Source: an uncultured Lachnospiraceae bacterium (lineage in GTDB: Bacteria > Bacillota > Clostridia > Lachnospirales > Lachnospiraceae). From it: a stretch of 43,934 bases of DNA. Positions within the stretch are counted from its first letter, which is position 1; every line of letters starts with the position of its first letter. A program made the position numbers and the translations under genes. The stretch is from NCBI GenBank assembly GCA_902780385.1, contig CACZFF010000025.1, positions 1 to 43,934 on the forward strand, in the 5' to 3' direction. The notes under the pieces were generated by a model, which saw nothing but the letters and a program-made list of their open reading frames with translations, searched no databases and had not been told where the DNA came from. This document shows positions 16,937 through 24,999 of the stretch, in pieces.

Positions 16937-17105
16937 GATGCTGTTGTGTATACCCTGTCGAAGGGCGTGCACAGCAGCATTTTTATATCCGGCAGAACAT
17001 CAGTCTGCCGAAATTCCCGTCTGTTTACTATAAAATTAACTGCTAAAATACCATAAATGCGCCGAAAGGGACATCCTTTTCAGGCGCATTTCGTTTATTT
17101 TTCAC
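16937..17105 (+). terminator. Three successive hairpins, two with T-rich tails
   Basis: ATGCTGTTGTG and CACAGCAGCAT (16937-16982) form a long stem followed by TTTTTAT. CGGCAGA and TCTGCCG (16989-17009) form a second one. AAATGCGCC and GGCGCATTT (17055-17092), with inner GAAAGG/CCTTTTC, are followed by CGTTTATTTTTC. All would work on the plus strand, upstream of any plus-strand gene, so what they terminate is unclear. Confidence 0.55.
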
Positions 17106-17122
17106 TTTTTCCCAACATACGA

Positions 17123-17162
17123 GGGAGACAGGAGGGAGACAGGGGACGGTTCTTTGTCTCCC
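17123..17162 (+). repeat. GGGGACGGTTC element, single copy
   Basis: GGGAGACA (17123-17130) and TGTCTCCC (17155-17162) flank a GGGGACGGTTCT core, the same core as at 9511-9606 and 11733-11799. The element lies 120 bases before the solute-binding protein start. Confidence 0.8.
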
Positions 17163-17279
17163 AAAATCCTCCCCGGCGGCGCATTTTTGACAGATGCTGT
17201 TTTCTCATGTATCATAATTATTACAAATATTACGAAATTTTTAAATCTTGATGCTTTTCTTTTCAGAAAGGGCTTTTCT

Positions 17280-20114
17280 ATGCTGGATATTCGCAGACAG
17301 AATGGCATGCAAAATCAAATGAAAAAGACGGATCACACAGGGCACTGCAGGGCATCTGCCGTGCTCCTTGCAGCAGTAACGGCGCTTTCGCCGCTATCTG
17401 TCTCTGTTCGGGGGGCGATGCTGAACGGCTTTTTGCCCGCAACGGGCATGCCCGTAATTATGGCTGCTGATGCAGATTCTTCCGGATCTTCAGGGGGCAG
17501 GGAAATCTATGTGCATCTTGCAGATGCGCCGCAGGACCCGGTGCCGTCAAAAGTGATGGACACAGACACAGCAAGCCTGCTGAAGCTGATCAGCGAGGGC
17601 CTGGTGGTCCTGGATGAAAACAACAGACCTGCTCCGGGCTGCGCTGAATCCTGGGAGGTCTCAAAGGACGGCCTGAAGTGGACCTTCCATCTTCGAGATA
17701 ACCTGAAGTGGTCCGACGGTTTTTCCATGAAAGCCTCTGACTTCGTATTACTTTTCAGAAAGACGGCCGACACTTCGACGGAAGCGCTGTACGGCAGCCA
17801 GCTGACACAGAACATTGCCGGCTATGAAGATGTCCTGAACGGTGACGTATCCGCCCTTCAGGTACACGCACCGGATGACAGGACGTTTGTGGTGGAACTG
17901 ACGACCCCCGATCCGGACTTTGCAAGAACCTGTGCGTCCTGGTCCCTTCTTCCCCTCCGCGAACAGATTCGGGAGGATTTTGACGGTGACGTGACGCCGG
18001 ACTGGAACTCCGCGACCGGAAACGGACCCTACTATGTCGATTCTGTCACTTATGAAAAAGAATTTATTCTGAAGAAAAATCCTTATTACAGGCAGGCTGA
18101 TCCAGAAGCGGAAACGGCCGGTGATACTGACGCAGATCAGTCTACTGACATGGCATGGACAGCATTTGACACCGTTCACTGGATTCTGGACGGGGACATC
18201 AACGAGGAATATTCCGATTTCCTCAACGGGGGGATCGATGCGATTTCCGCTCTTCCGGAAGAGGAAGAGAGGCTGCTCGAAACAGAGAAGCTGATTCAGC
18301 AAAAGACTCTTCCCGACACAATGGGAATATGTTTTAACTGCCGCCATGAAGTCCTGGGAGATGCCCGTGTACGCAGGGCGCTCTCCATGGCAGTGGACCG
18401 CACCTTTATCGCCTCGACAGTTCTGCAGGAAGTCTATCTGCCGCAGGGAGGAGACGGCCTGAACGATCAGGGAGATCTGGAGGATCATATTCCGGAGGCA
18501 AAAGAGCTGTTGGAGAAAGCCGGGTATAAGGACGGAAAAGGGATTCCCACTCTGACCTGCATCGCGGAGGAAAAGGGCGGAGCCCTTCTGACCGCGGAAT
18601 ATCTGGCGTCTGCATGGAGAGACCTCGGAATCAATGTGCGGGTGGAAGCAGAAAACGCGGATGACCTTGCCCAGGAAAAAACAGCGGGAACCTTCGATAT
18701 TTTCTGCGGCAGCATTTTCCTGGCGTCAGATCTCCCGGCCGCAGAACTTGCCAATTTTACAACTGATCATGAAAATAATGTCAGCGGTTTTTCTCTGGAA
18801 AAATACGATCTCCTGATCCAAGAAGCTTCGGAAATGTCGGATGAAGAAGACTATACGAAGGCTTTAGAGAAGGCATTTGACATTCTCAGAGAGGAAATGC
18901 CCGTGGTGCCGCTTGTTACGCGGTGTGTCTCCTGGCTGCGCAAAGACGAATATCCGGGAATCACCTGTGACAGCACAGGCTGCTGGCAGCTCAAGGACAT
19001 CCGGCCGGGCTATGCTGTTAATAGAATGGCAAACGACGGCCTATCGGGAAATCGGGATGCATCGGATGATGCATTTCCTGCGGAAAACCAGGATGGAGGC
19101 GGGACAGAAAACGGGACTGCCTCCCTCTCCGGAAGCCGGACCGGAAATCGTATAAAGGAAGTATCCGTCACTGCACAAATGCCTGCGGGAAGATCTGCAG
19201 CAGTACAGGCCGGCAATCCCAAAACACTCCCGCAAATCGGATCACCCGGATCACCCGGAGCAGCCGAATCAGCCGGATCAACAGGAGAAGCTGAAGAAGG
19301 CGGAGCATCCGGATCTTCCGGAACAAGCGTATCTTCCGAAGCAGTCAGGCCGGAGAGACAGGGCAGCACAAAGGCCGCAACAGGTCTTGACCTTATCCGC
19401 CAGTCCGATGCTTATTTTGAAAGGACAAATCAGCAGGCATATCTGACCCGTCAGGCCTGGGTCTATGATGCAGTCGGTGAAAACGCTCAGCGTATTATTT
19501 CTCTTCCCAAATACTCCGAGGTACACCTGACCGGAACAGGCAACTCCCGTCTTGTACGTATTACACAGGACGGAAAATCCTGCTATCTGGAGTCGAACAG
19601 GGTATCTCCGGACACCGGGGTGATTGACAGAATCCATGAAGAGGAGAGAGAGGAACTTGCGGAAAAAGCCATTCTCACCGCATCTCTGCATTCTGTAAAA
19701 GAGAATGAGCTCCAGGACCGCGCCGCAGATGTGCGGGCAAAAACGGATGAGATTCTGGCTGCAATCGCCCACCGCGAGATGATTCGCACCCAGACGCGGA
19801 ATCCCAACTGGAACGGACCTGTCCTTTCCCGCGGACGAGGCTCTGTCATGGGTCCCAGCGGAAAGGAGACTTACTATAATCTCAATATGAGCGGTGTCGT
19901 AAACATTATGCGCCGCATGGGCAATACGGATGAATACTGGGTCCGCGATGACGGCTGCAAAATGCTGGGAGACTATATCATGTGCGCGGCAAACCTCGGC
20001 GTTCACCCCCGCGGCTCGCTTGTCGAGTGCAGTCTGGGCACCTGCATTGTATGTGACACAGGCGGATTTGCCAGCGGCAATCCACATCAGCTGGACATTG
20101 CTGTCACATGGTGA
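17280..20114 (+). CDS. Secreted family 5 solute-binding protein fused to SH3-like and 3D (wall-enzyme-like) domains
   Basis: 944 residues. A Sec signal near residues 25-45 lacks a lipobox cysteine, so the protein is not a lipoprotein. Residues about 65-610 form an SBP_bac_5 peptide/nickel-binding domain (SEGLVVLDENNRPAPGCAES, RRALSMAVDRT). A Gly/Ser/Glu-rich linker runs to about 735. An SH3-like segment follows, then GPSGKETYYNLNMSGVVNIM and a C-terminal 3D-type double-psi barrel ending VCDTGGFASGNPHQLDIA, which matches the Asp-rich active loop of MltA/YabE-type 3D domains. No permease or ATPase gene is adjacent. A peptide-binding module tethered to a peptidoglycan-acting or -binding module is the inference. 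ATG 17280 follows AAAGGG. A 19-bp-stem terminator ends the transcript. Confidence 0.78.
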   Translation: MLDIRRQNGMQNQMKKTDHTGHCRASAVLLAAVTALSPLSVSVRGAMLNGFLPATGMPVIMAADADSSGSSGGREIYVHLADAPQDPVPSKVMDTDTASLLKLISEGLVVLDENNRPAPGCAESWEVSKDGLKWTFHLRDNLKWSDGFSMKASDFVLLFRKTADTSTEALYGSQLTQNIAGYEDVLNGDVSALQVHAPDDRTFVVELTTPDPDFARTCASWSLLPLREQIREDFDGDVTPDWNSATGNGPYYVDSVTYEKEFILKKNPYYRQADPEAETAGDTDADQSTDMAWTAFDTVHWILDGDINEEYSDFLNGGIDAISALPEEEERLLETEKLIQQKTLPDTMGICFNCRHEVLGDARVRRALSMAVDRTFIASTVLQEVYLPQGGDGLNDQGDLEDHIPEAKELLEKAGYKDGKGIPTLTCIAEEKGGALLTAEYLASAWRDLGINVRVEAENADDLAQEKTAGTFDIFCGSIFLASDLPAAELANFTTDHENNVSGFSLEKYDLLIQEASEMSDEEDYTKALEKAFDILREEMPVVPLVTRCVSWLRKDEYPGITCDSTGCWQLKDIRPGYAVNRMANDGLSGNRDASDDAFPAENQDGGGTENGTASLSGSRTGNRIKEVSVTAQMPAGRSAAVQAGNPKTLPQIGSPGSPGAAESAGSTGEAEEGGASGSSGTSVSSEAVRPERQGSTKAATGLDLIRQSDAYFERTNQQAYLTRQAWVYDAVGENAQRIISLPKYSEVHLTGTGNSRLVRITQDGKSCYLESNRVSPDTGVIDRIHEEEREELAEKAILTASLHSVKENELQDRAADVRAKTDEILAAIAHREMIRTQTRNPNWNGPVLSRGRGSVMGPSGKETYYNLNMSGVVNIMRRMGNTDEYWVRDDGCKMLGDYIMCAANLGVHPRGSLVECSLGTCIVCDTGGFASGNPHQLDIAVTW

Positions 20115-20221
20115 ATTGATCAGCCTGAACTGCTGCCGCATGGTGAATACTGATCAGCTGGACATTGCTGTCACATGGTAAATATTGATCAGCTGGACAC
20201 TGCTGTTGCGCAGCGAATGCT
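20085..20221 (+). repeat. 33-35-bp tandem array seeded in the 3' end of the solute-binding protein gene
   Basis: Four units begin near 20085, 20118, 20152 and 20187 with (C/G)ATCAGCTGGACA; the first includes the last residues and stop codon of the upstream protein. The second is the most diverged. Confidence 0.85.
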
Positions 20222-20255
20222 GAAATTTCTGAAGTTAAATACATAATACATAACG

Positions 20256-20310
20256 AAAAACCCTTCACAATGAATCCGGGGAATCAGGTTCATTGTGAAG
20301 GGTTTTTCTA
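20256..20310 (+). terminator. Strong intrinsic terminator
   Basis: The arms 20256-20274 and 20289-20307 are perfectly complementary over 19 bases (AAAAACCCTTCACAATGAA on the left) with a 14-base loop, followed by TTTTTCT. It ends the solute-binding protein transcript. Confidence 0.92.
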
Positions 20311-20324
20311 CATAAAGGGGGAGT

Positions 20325-20393
20325 ATGAAAATCTATGGTTTGAAACGAAATAACGAAGGGGGAAAGTCTGTCGTTCTCTTTCGCTTACAGTAG
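20325..20393 (+). CDS. Possible 22-residue small ORF
   Basis: ATG at 20325 is preceded by AAAGGGGG and opens 22 codons (MKIYGLKRNNEGGKSVVLFR and two more) to a TAG. It lies right after a terminator with no evident promoter, and the ribosome binding site is rather close to the ATG. It could be chance. The rest of the 20311-20615 spacer is AT-rich and shows only the downstream promoter. Confidence 0.2.
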   Translation: MKIYGLKRNNEGGKSVVLFRLQ

Positions 20394-20543
20394 TTATCAT
20401 ACACTATGATTCTAAAATGGTGATTTCCGAATTGTAAAAAGATAATAAAATAAGCAGGTAATTAAACTAAAATCAGTATCGGGTCAGGAAGGATTCTCAG
20501 CACAAATTTTTTGAATGCACAAGTGTAGTAAAGTGCTCGGATG

Positions 20544-20552
20544 TGTTATGAT
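20544..20552 (+). promoter_or_regulatory. Extended -10 promoter of the patatin gene
   Basis: TGTTATGAT at 20544-20552 is an extended -10 (TGn plus TATGAT). No clear -35 is visible. The start codon lies 64 bases downstream. Confidence 0.45.
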
Positions 20553-20615
20553 ATTGCTATATAGGCGCATTTGCAGTACAAATGTGCACTTTTAGCTGGC
20601 ATGGAGGGAAGTAAG

Positions 20616-22595
20616 ATGAAAAAAGGACTGGTTCTGGAAGGCGGCGGCATCCGCGGTATTTTCTCCGCAGGCGTTATGGATGTTCTGATGGAGGAAGGGA
20701 TTGAATTTGACGGTGCGATCGGTGTTTCTGCCGGTGCGGCTTTCGGCTGCAACTATAAATCACGGCAGCCTCGCCGTGCGATCCGTTACAATTTGAAATA
20801 TGCGAAAGACCCCCGTTATTCCAGTGTTCGTTCACTTCTGAAGACAGGTGATCTTTTTAATGCCCAGTTCTGCTATCACGATATTCCTGAAAAGCTGTAT
20901 CCCTTTGACTGGAAAGCATTTCGTGAGAATCCCATGCAGTTCTTTCTGGTCTGCACAGATGTAGAAACAGGCAAGCCGGTCTACCATTTGTGCGACAATG
21001 ACAGCGACTGGCAGATGCTGGAGTGGTTCCGCGCGTCCGGATCCATGCCGCTTGTTTCCAGAGTTGTAGAAATCGGCAGCCAGAAGCTTCTGGATGGCGG
21101 GATCTCTGATTCGATACCGCTGCGTTTTATGGAAAATAAGGGTTACGACCGCAATGTGGTCATTCTGACTCGTCCCGCAGGTTATGTCAAAGAGCGTGCT
21201 CCTATGATGCGCGTGATCAGCCGTGTACTGCAGCAGTATCCCGAGGCTGTGAAGGCGATGGAAAACAGACACAATGTCTACAATGAGACTCTGGCCTATA
21301 TCCGCCAGCGCGAGGCAGGCAAATTTGCTTTCGTAATCCGTCCCGAGGAAGACCTGGATGTCGGCCGTATCGAACACGACCGGTTTAAGATCCGTGAAGC
21401 CTATAAGGCAGGAAGAAGGGCTGCGCGAAAACGTCTCAATGCTCTGCGCCGTTTCCTCGATGCTGCCGACAATGAAGTGTTTGAGGACGGCACATATTCG
21501 ACCAACGCTTCCATCATTGCGAATGCACCCGGTGCAGAAACCCTCCCTTCCGATGACTTCCTTACTGATGAGGAGAAGACTGCTGCGGAAGCAGCTCCTG
21601 CAGGAGAAGAGAAAGCTGCAGAAAAAGCTCCTTCCTATGTGGGAACGATCGAAGAAGCAATCCCCGCTCCCGCAGAAGAAAAGAAGGATGAAAAGGATGC
21701 ATCATCCTTCCGTGCACAGGTTTTCGGGGAGGCTATAGACGAGCAGGCAGGATTTGAAAAGCCCGTTTCCTTTGTGGACCGGCAGGAAGCTGCGCTGAGA
21801 AGAGAGCGCGAAAGCGCAATGGAAGCCGAGGAAGCTGCCGAGAAAGAGGCGGCTGAGAAGGCAGAAGCCGAGCGGATTGCCGCTGAGAAGGCGGAAGCAG
21901 AGCGCATTGCCGCTGAGAAGGCGGAAGCAGAGCGCATTGCTGCAGAAAAAGCCGAAGCCGAAAGAATTGCCGCTGAGAAGGCGGAGGCAGAACGCATTGC
22001 CGCTGAGAAAGCGGAAGCCGAAAGAATAGCCGCCGAAAAAGCCGAAGCGGAGCGCATTGCTGCAGAGAAAGCGGAAGCAGAACGCATTGCTGCCGAGAAA
22101 GCCGAAGCCGAAAGAATCGCCGCCGAAAAAGCTGAAGCGGAGCGCATAGCCGCCGAGAAAGCCGAGGCAGAGCGAATTGCCGCTGAGAAGGCGGAGGCAG
22201 AAAGAATCGCCGCCGAGAAGGCCGAGGCGGAAAGAATCGCTGCAGAGAAAGCAGAAGCCGCGCGAATTGCCGCCGAGAAGAGAGCGGCCGAAAAGGCGGA
22301 AGCAGAGCGTATTGCTGCAGAGAAAAGAGCTGCTGCCAGAAAAGCCCGCGAGGACATGATTGCTGCAGAAAAGGCAGCTGCCGAGAAAGCCGCCGAGGAG
22401 AAGGCCGCAGCGATGAAGGCGGCGATGGAAAGAGCAGCGGCAGCAAAAGCCTCTGCAGTGACTGGTGCTAAGGATATCGCAGAGAATATATCCGAAGCGA
22501 ATTCTCCCCTCATGCTTCGCGGACGCAGACAGAAAAAGACCTGGAAGCCCGGCAATATGACCAGCCTCAAGAAACAGGAAGGTGAAGAAGAATAA
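20616..22595 (+). CDS. Patatin-like phospholipase with a long EAERIAAEKA repeat helix
   Basis: 659 residues. The patatin domain (1-300) has the oxyanion loop GGGIRG (9-14), nucleophile elbow GVSAG (Ser38) and DGG with catalytic Asp160, forming the Ser/Asp dyad. It acts as a lipid acyl hydrolase; the lipid is unknown. From about 390 the protein becomes Ala/Glu/Lys/Arg-rich and contains about 13 near-identical decapeptides EAERIAAEKA, followed by one EAARIAAEK and degenerate copies. This predicts a long single helix or coiled coil. A basic patch RGRRQKKTWKPG ends the chain, possibly a membrane contact. There is no signal peptide, so it is cytosolic. GGAGGGA precedes ATG 20616; the in-frame ATG at 20571 has none. 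Confidence 0.85.
   Translation: MKKGLVLEGGGIRGIFSAGVMDVLMEEGIEFDGAIGVSAGAAFGCNYKSRQPRRAIRYNLKYAKDPRYSSVRSLLKTGDLFNAQFCYHDIPEKLYPFDWKAFRENPMQFFLVCTDVETGKPVYHLCDNDSDWQMLEWFRASGSMPLVSRVVEIGSQKLLDGGISDSIPLRFMENKGYDRNVVILTRPAGYVKERAPMMRVISRVLQQYPEAVKAMENRHNVYNETLAYIRQREAGKFAFVIRPEEDLDVGRIEHDRFKIREAYKAGRRAARKRLNALRRFLDAADNEVFEDGTYSTNASIIANAPGAETLPSDDFLTDEEKTAAEAAPAGEEKAAEKAPSYVGTIEEAIPAPAEEKKDEKDASSFRAQVFGEAIDEQAGFEKPVSFVDRQEAALRRERESAMEAEEAAEKEAAEKAEAERIAAEKAEAERIAAEKAEAERIAAEKAEAERIAAEKAEAERIAAEKAEAERIAAEKAEAERIAAEKAEAERIAAEKAEAERIAAEKAEAERIAAEKAEAERIAAEKAEAERIAAEKAEAERIAAEKAEAARIAAEKRAAEKAEAERIAAEKRAAARKAREDMIAAEKAAAEKAAEEKAAAMKAAMERAAAAKASAVTGAKDIAENISEANSPLMLRGRRQKKTWKPGNMTSLKKQEGEEE
21866..22270 (+). 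repeat. 30-bp coding tandem repeat (decapeptide EAERIAAEKA)
   Basis: The 30-base units are nearly identical in protein but vary at third codon positions (GAG/GAA, GCC/GCT/GCG). Selection on the peptide is therefore likely, rather than recent DNA expansion alone. Confidence 0.85.
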
Positions 22596-22658
22596 GGAAT
22601 TGGCGGTCTTTGGTTCAGGGAACAAATCTGTCTTTATTTATTACATCGACACATGTAT

Positions 22659-23237
22659 TCAACTGATCCCGAACTGCTTCTGCAAGGCCGGCTTAGTTCC
22701 CTTTTCCATGGTGTGATAGGCAAAGTAGAAAGCTTCCTCCATGGAGACAGTTCCTGAATCCAGCAGCTGCAGCAGCATCTCGATGTAACCGCTCATTACA
22801 CTGTCCAGAATGATGTACTCGGGGCTGCCTTCCGGATAGTCAGGGAAGCGTCCATCCCTTTTCAGGGCATCCTTGAGCATTTGCCGATAGGCGCGGGAAA
22901 AGGAACTGCTGTGATAGTCGATCACGAGTGGCTTGAGGAAGATGCGGTTTTCTTCATAGACCTCCCGGAGAGCATTCAGCAGGCCGATAAAGCGGTCATT
23001 TCCCTCGCCCTCTGTGGCGAGTACCTCCTGCAGCAGGGAGAGCTGGCGCTCCTTGATAGCAGAGAAGATATCCTCGACAGCCTGAAAGTAAATATAGAAA
23101 GTGGAACGGTGGATTCCGGCGCGCTGTACGATCTCTTGTACGGTAACGCGCCGGAATTTTTTTTCCAGATACAGATCCCAGAATGCGCGTTCAATTTTTG
23201 CTCTTGTGCGGTTTCGTGCTGCAGTATATTCGGACAT
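22659..23237 (-). CDS. TetR/AcrR-family transcriptional regulator
   Basis: 192 residues. The N-terminal helix-turn-helix is VTVQEIVQRAGIHRSTFYIYF (about 31-51), a textbook TetR pattern. The C-terminal ligand and dimer domain (about 80-190) is poorly conserved. AGGGAGAGA precedes the start codon. It is divergent from the flavin/ferredoxin gene at 23449 with a 211-base shared spacer containing two inverted repeats, so it probably represses that gene and the operon behind it and itself. The inducer is unknown. Confidence 0.9.
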   Translation of the reverse strand: MSEYTAARNRTRAKIERAFWDLYLEKKFRRVTVQEIVQRAGIHRSTFYIYFQAVEDIFSAIKERQLSLLQEVLATEGEGNDRFIGLLNALREVYEENRIFLKPLVIDYHSSSFSRAYRQMLKDALKRDGRFPDYPEGSPEYIILDSVMSGYIEMLLQLLDSGTVSMEEAFYFAYHTMEKGTKPALQKQFGIS

Positions 23238-23294
23238 AAGATCTCTCCCTGGTGGTTTTTGGATTATTACAGTCCAGTCAGTCTTTTACGCAAC

Positions 23295-23333
23295 GTTACA
23301 TGTACAGGCCCTTCGAGGAGGGAGTACGGTAAC
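23295..23333. promoter_or_regulatory. Candidate TetR operator, inverted repeat GTTACATGTAC / GTACGGTAAC
   Basis: GTTACatGTAC (23295-23305) and GTACgGTAAC (23324-23333) are arranged as an inverted repeat about 60-90 bases from the TetR start. It fits autoregulation; binding is inferred. Confidence 0.4.
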
Positions 23334-23343
23334 AGTATAGCAG

Positions 23344-23403
23344 AAAATCCGACATTATGGCGGATTTTGTTCATTGATGTGCCTTACAGACGGATGTTAG
23401 AAT
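23344..23403 (+). promoter_or_regulatory. Promoter of the flavin/ferredoxin gene with adjacent inverted repeat
   Basis: TTGATG (23374-23379), an 18-base spacer and TGtTAGAAT (23395-23403, extended -10). Directly upstream, AAAATCCG (23344-23351) and CGGATTTT (23361-23368) form a perfect inverted repeat, a second candidate operator. Confidence 0.5.
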
Positions 23404-23448
23404 GGGAAACAGAAGACGTTCCGTTTTATGCGATTCGGGGAGGAAATA

Positions 23449-24075
23449 ATGGCAGAGAGAACGACAGAAAATTACTTCCGCATGCTGCGGGAGATGAGAG
23501 ATGTGGTTTTTTCTACGGTGGCAGAGGATGGGACGCCCCGTGCCCGCATCATCGATGTCATGCTGGTCGAGGGAGAAAAACTCTATTTTCTGACGGCAGC
23601 GGGGAAGGATTTTTATGAGGAACTGATGCGGAACGGCCGGGTGGCAATAGCCGGCCTGAACAGCAGCTGGGAGACCATCCGTGTCTGGGGCAGGGTCAGA
23701 AATGTCGGGCAGGATCTGCTTGGACGAATTTTCGAGGAAAATCCTTCCATGAACAATGTGTATCCCGGCGACAGCCGCTATATCCTCGAAGTGTTCTGTC
23801 TGGAGGAGGGCGAAGGAGAGTATTTCTGTCTCGGAACGGAACCTATCACACGCCATCCTTTTTCTTTTGGGAAAAAGACTTTCCGTAAAAAAGGCTTTGA
23901 GATCACGGATGCCTGTATCGGGTGCGGGACATGCGCGGCTGCCTGTCCTCAACAGGCCATTGATGAGGGGAGTCCCTATACGATCCGGCAGGAGAACTGC
24001 CTGCACTGCGGGCTCTGTTTCCGGGACTGCCCCGCAGAGGCGGTCATCCGGAGAAGCGGAGAGGCAGAGCAATAG
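23449..24075 (+). CDS. PPOX-like flavin-binding protein fused to a two-cluster ferredoxin domain
   Basis: 208 residues. Residues 1-140 form a split-barrel pyridoxamine phosphate oxidase-like domain (MREMRDVVFSTVAEDGTPRA, KLYFLTAAGKDFY). Residues about 150-205 carry two [4Fe-4S] motifs, CIGCGTCAAACP and CLHCGLCFRDCP. The fusion suggests electron transfer from ferredoxin clusters to a bound flavin. The partner is unknown. GGGAGGAAATA precedes ATG 23449; the in-frame ATG at 23428 lies upstream of this site. The gene is divergent from a TetR regulator and is followed 96 bases later by the ABC transporter genes, so it may lead that operon. Confidence 0.87.
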   Translation: MAERTTENYFRMLREMRDVVFSTVAEDGTPRARIIDVMLVEGEKLYFLTAAGKDFYEELMRNGRVAIAGLNSSWETIRVWGRVRNVGQDLLGRIFEENPSMNNVYPGDSRYILEVFCLEEGEGEYFCLGTEPITRHPFSFGKKTFRKKGFEITDACIGCGTCAAACPQQAIDEGSPYTIRQENCLHCGLCFRDCPAEAVIRRSGEAEQ

Positions 24076-24171
24076 AAACAACAGCAGGAAGGTATTTATA
24101 ACTTGTCATGTGCCTCTACGGAGCAGAGACCGGCAGAGGCAGAGAGGCGGCCGCGGCTGACAGGTGATTCT

Positions 24172-24810
24172 ATGTGGGAAAAAATGATTGCATATATCAT
24201 GACGCACGGGGACGCCCTCCTCGTTCAGATCGGAACGCATCTGTGGATCAGTCTGGCAGCACTTGCCGCCGCGATATTGATCGGGGCTCCCTGCGGTTAT
24301 CTTGCGGCCGATTCGCCCGGGATCGAAAAATGGATCTCAGCGCCTTTTCATGTTCTGCGCGTGATCCCGTCGCTGGCGATCCTGGTCCTGCTGATCCCGA
24401 TTGCGGGTACGGGTGCCCTGCCGGCGGTCATTGCCCTGACCATCCTGGCAGTTCCTCCGGTCCTGCTCAATACCATTGTGGGCTTTCGCGACGTGCCTCC
24501 TTTTATGACGGAATCCGCGGCAGGCATTGGCATGACGGATCGGGAGATCCTGTGGAAAGTCCGCATACCCCTTGCCCTGCCCATGATCTTTGCGGGGATT
24601 CGGACCGCCCTGGTGGAAGTGATCGCCAGTGCCGCTCTCGCCGCCAGGATCGGCGCGGGCGGATTGGGAGAGGTCATCTTCACAGGCCTGGGCCTCAACC
24701 GGATGGACCTGCTCCTGCTGGGCGGGACCCTGGTCGCAGCGCTCTCCCTTCTGTGCGGAGGCCTGTTTGATGCCCTGACGAGACGCCTTATGCCCTACAG
24801 ACAACTCTGA
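24172..24810 (+). CDS. Osmoprotectant/choline-type ABC transporter permease
   Basis: 212 residues with about five to six membrane segments. RVIPSLAILVLLIP, SAAGIGMTDREILWKVRIPLALPMI (EAA-type loop) and ARIGAGGLGEVIF match OpuBB/OpuCB-type permeases of the betaine/carnitine/choline family. It forms the membrane pore with the second permease at 27070. ATG 24172 follows AGGTGATT; an upstream in-frame ATG at 24103 gives an unlikely charged tail. Gene order here is permease, binding protein, ATPase, permease, rather than the Bacillus opuC order that starts with the ATPase. Confidence 0.9.
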   Translation: MWEKMIAYIMTHGDALLVQIGTHLWISLAALAAAILIGAPCGYLAADSPGIEKWISAPFHVLRVIPSLAILVLLIPIAGTGALPAVIALTILAVPPVLLNTIVGFRDVPPFMTESAAGIGMTDREILWKVRIPLALPMIFAGIRTALVEVIASAALAARIGAGGLGEVIFTGLGLNRMDLLLLGGTLVAALSLLCGGLFDALTRRLMPYRQL

Positions 24811-24862
24811 AAACAGCGATTCAGGGGTCCAATGGTCCCAATGGTCCAATAGCCATGTCAGC

Positions 24863-24922
24863 GTGAGTAAGGTCTGTGTGAGTAAGGTCTGGGAGAGTAA
24901 GGTCTGGGAGAGTAAGGTCTGC
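24863..24922 (+). repeat. 15-bp tandem array, four copies, inside the transporter operon
   Basis: GTGAGTAAGGTCTGK/GAGAGTAAGGTCTGG units start at 24863, 24878, 24893 and 24908. A shorter CCAATGGTCC repeat precedes them (24829-24849). The array lies between the permease and the binding protein genes. Confidence 0.9.
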
Positions 24923-24999
24923 GGGAGAGTGAAGCGTGGAACAATTCGTGACATCACTTTTGAACTTAGCATCACTCGATCGGAAAGGAGTGAAACGAA

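Noticed and set aside
21635-22625. Long minus-strand frames across the patatin gene
   Set aside because: Shadows of the 30-bp EAERIAAEKA repeat; two different frames are open for the same reason.
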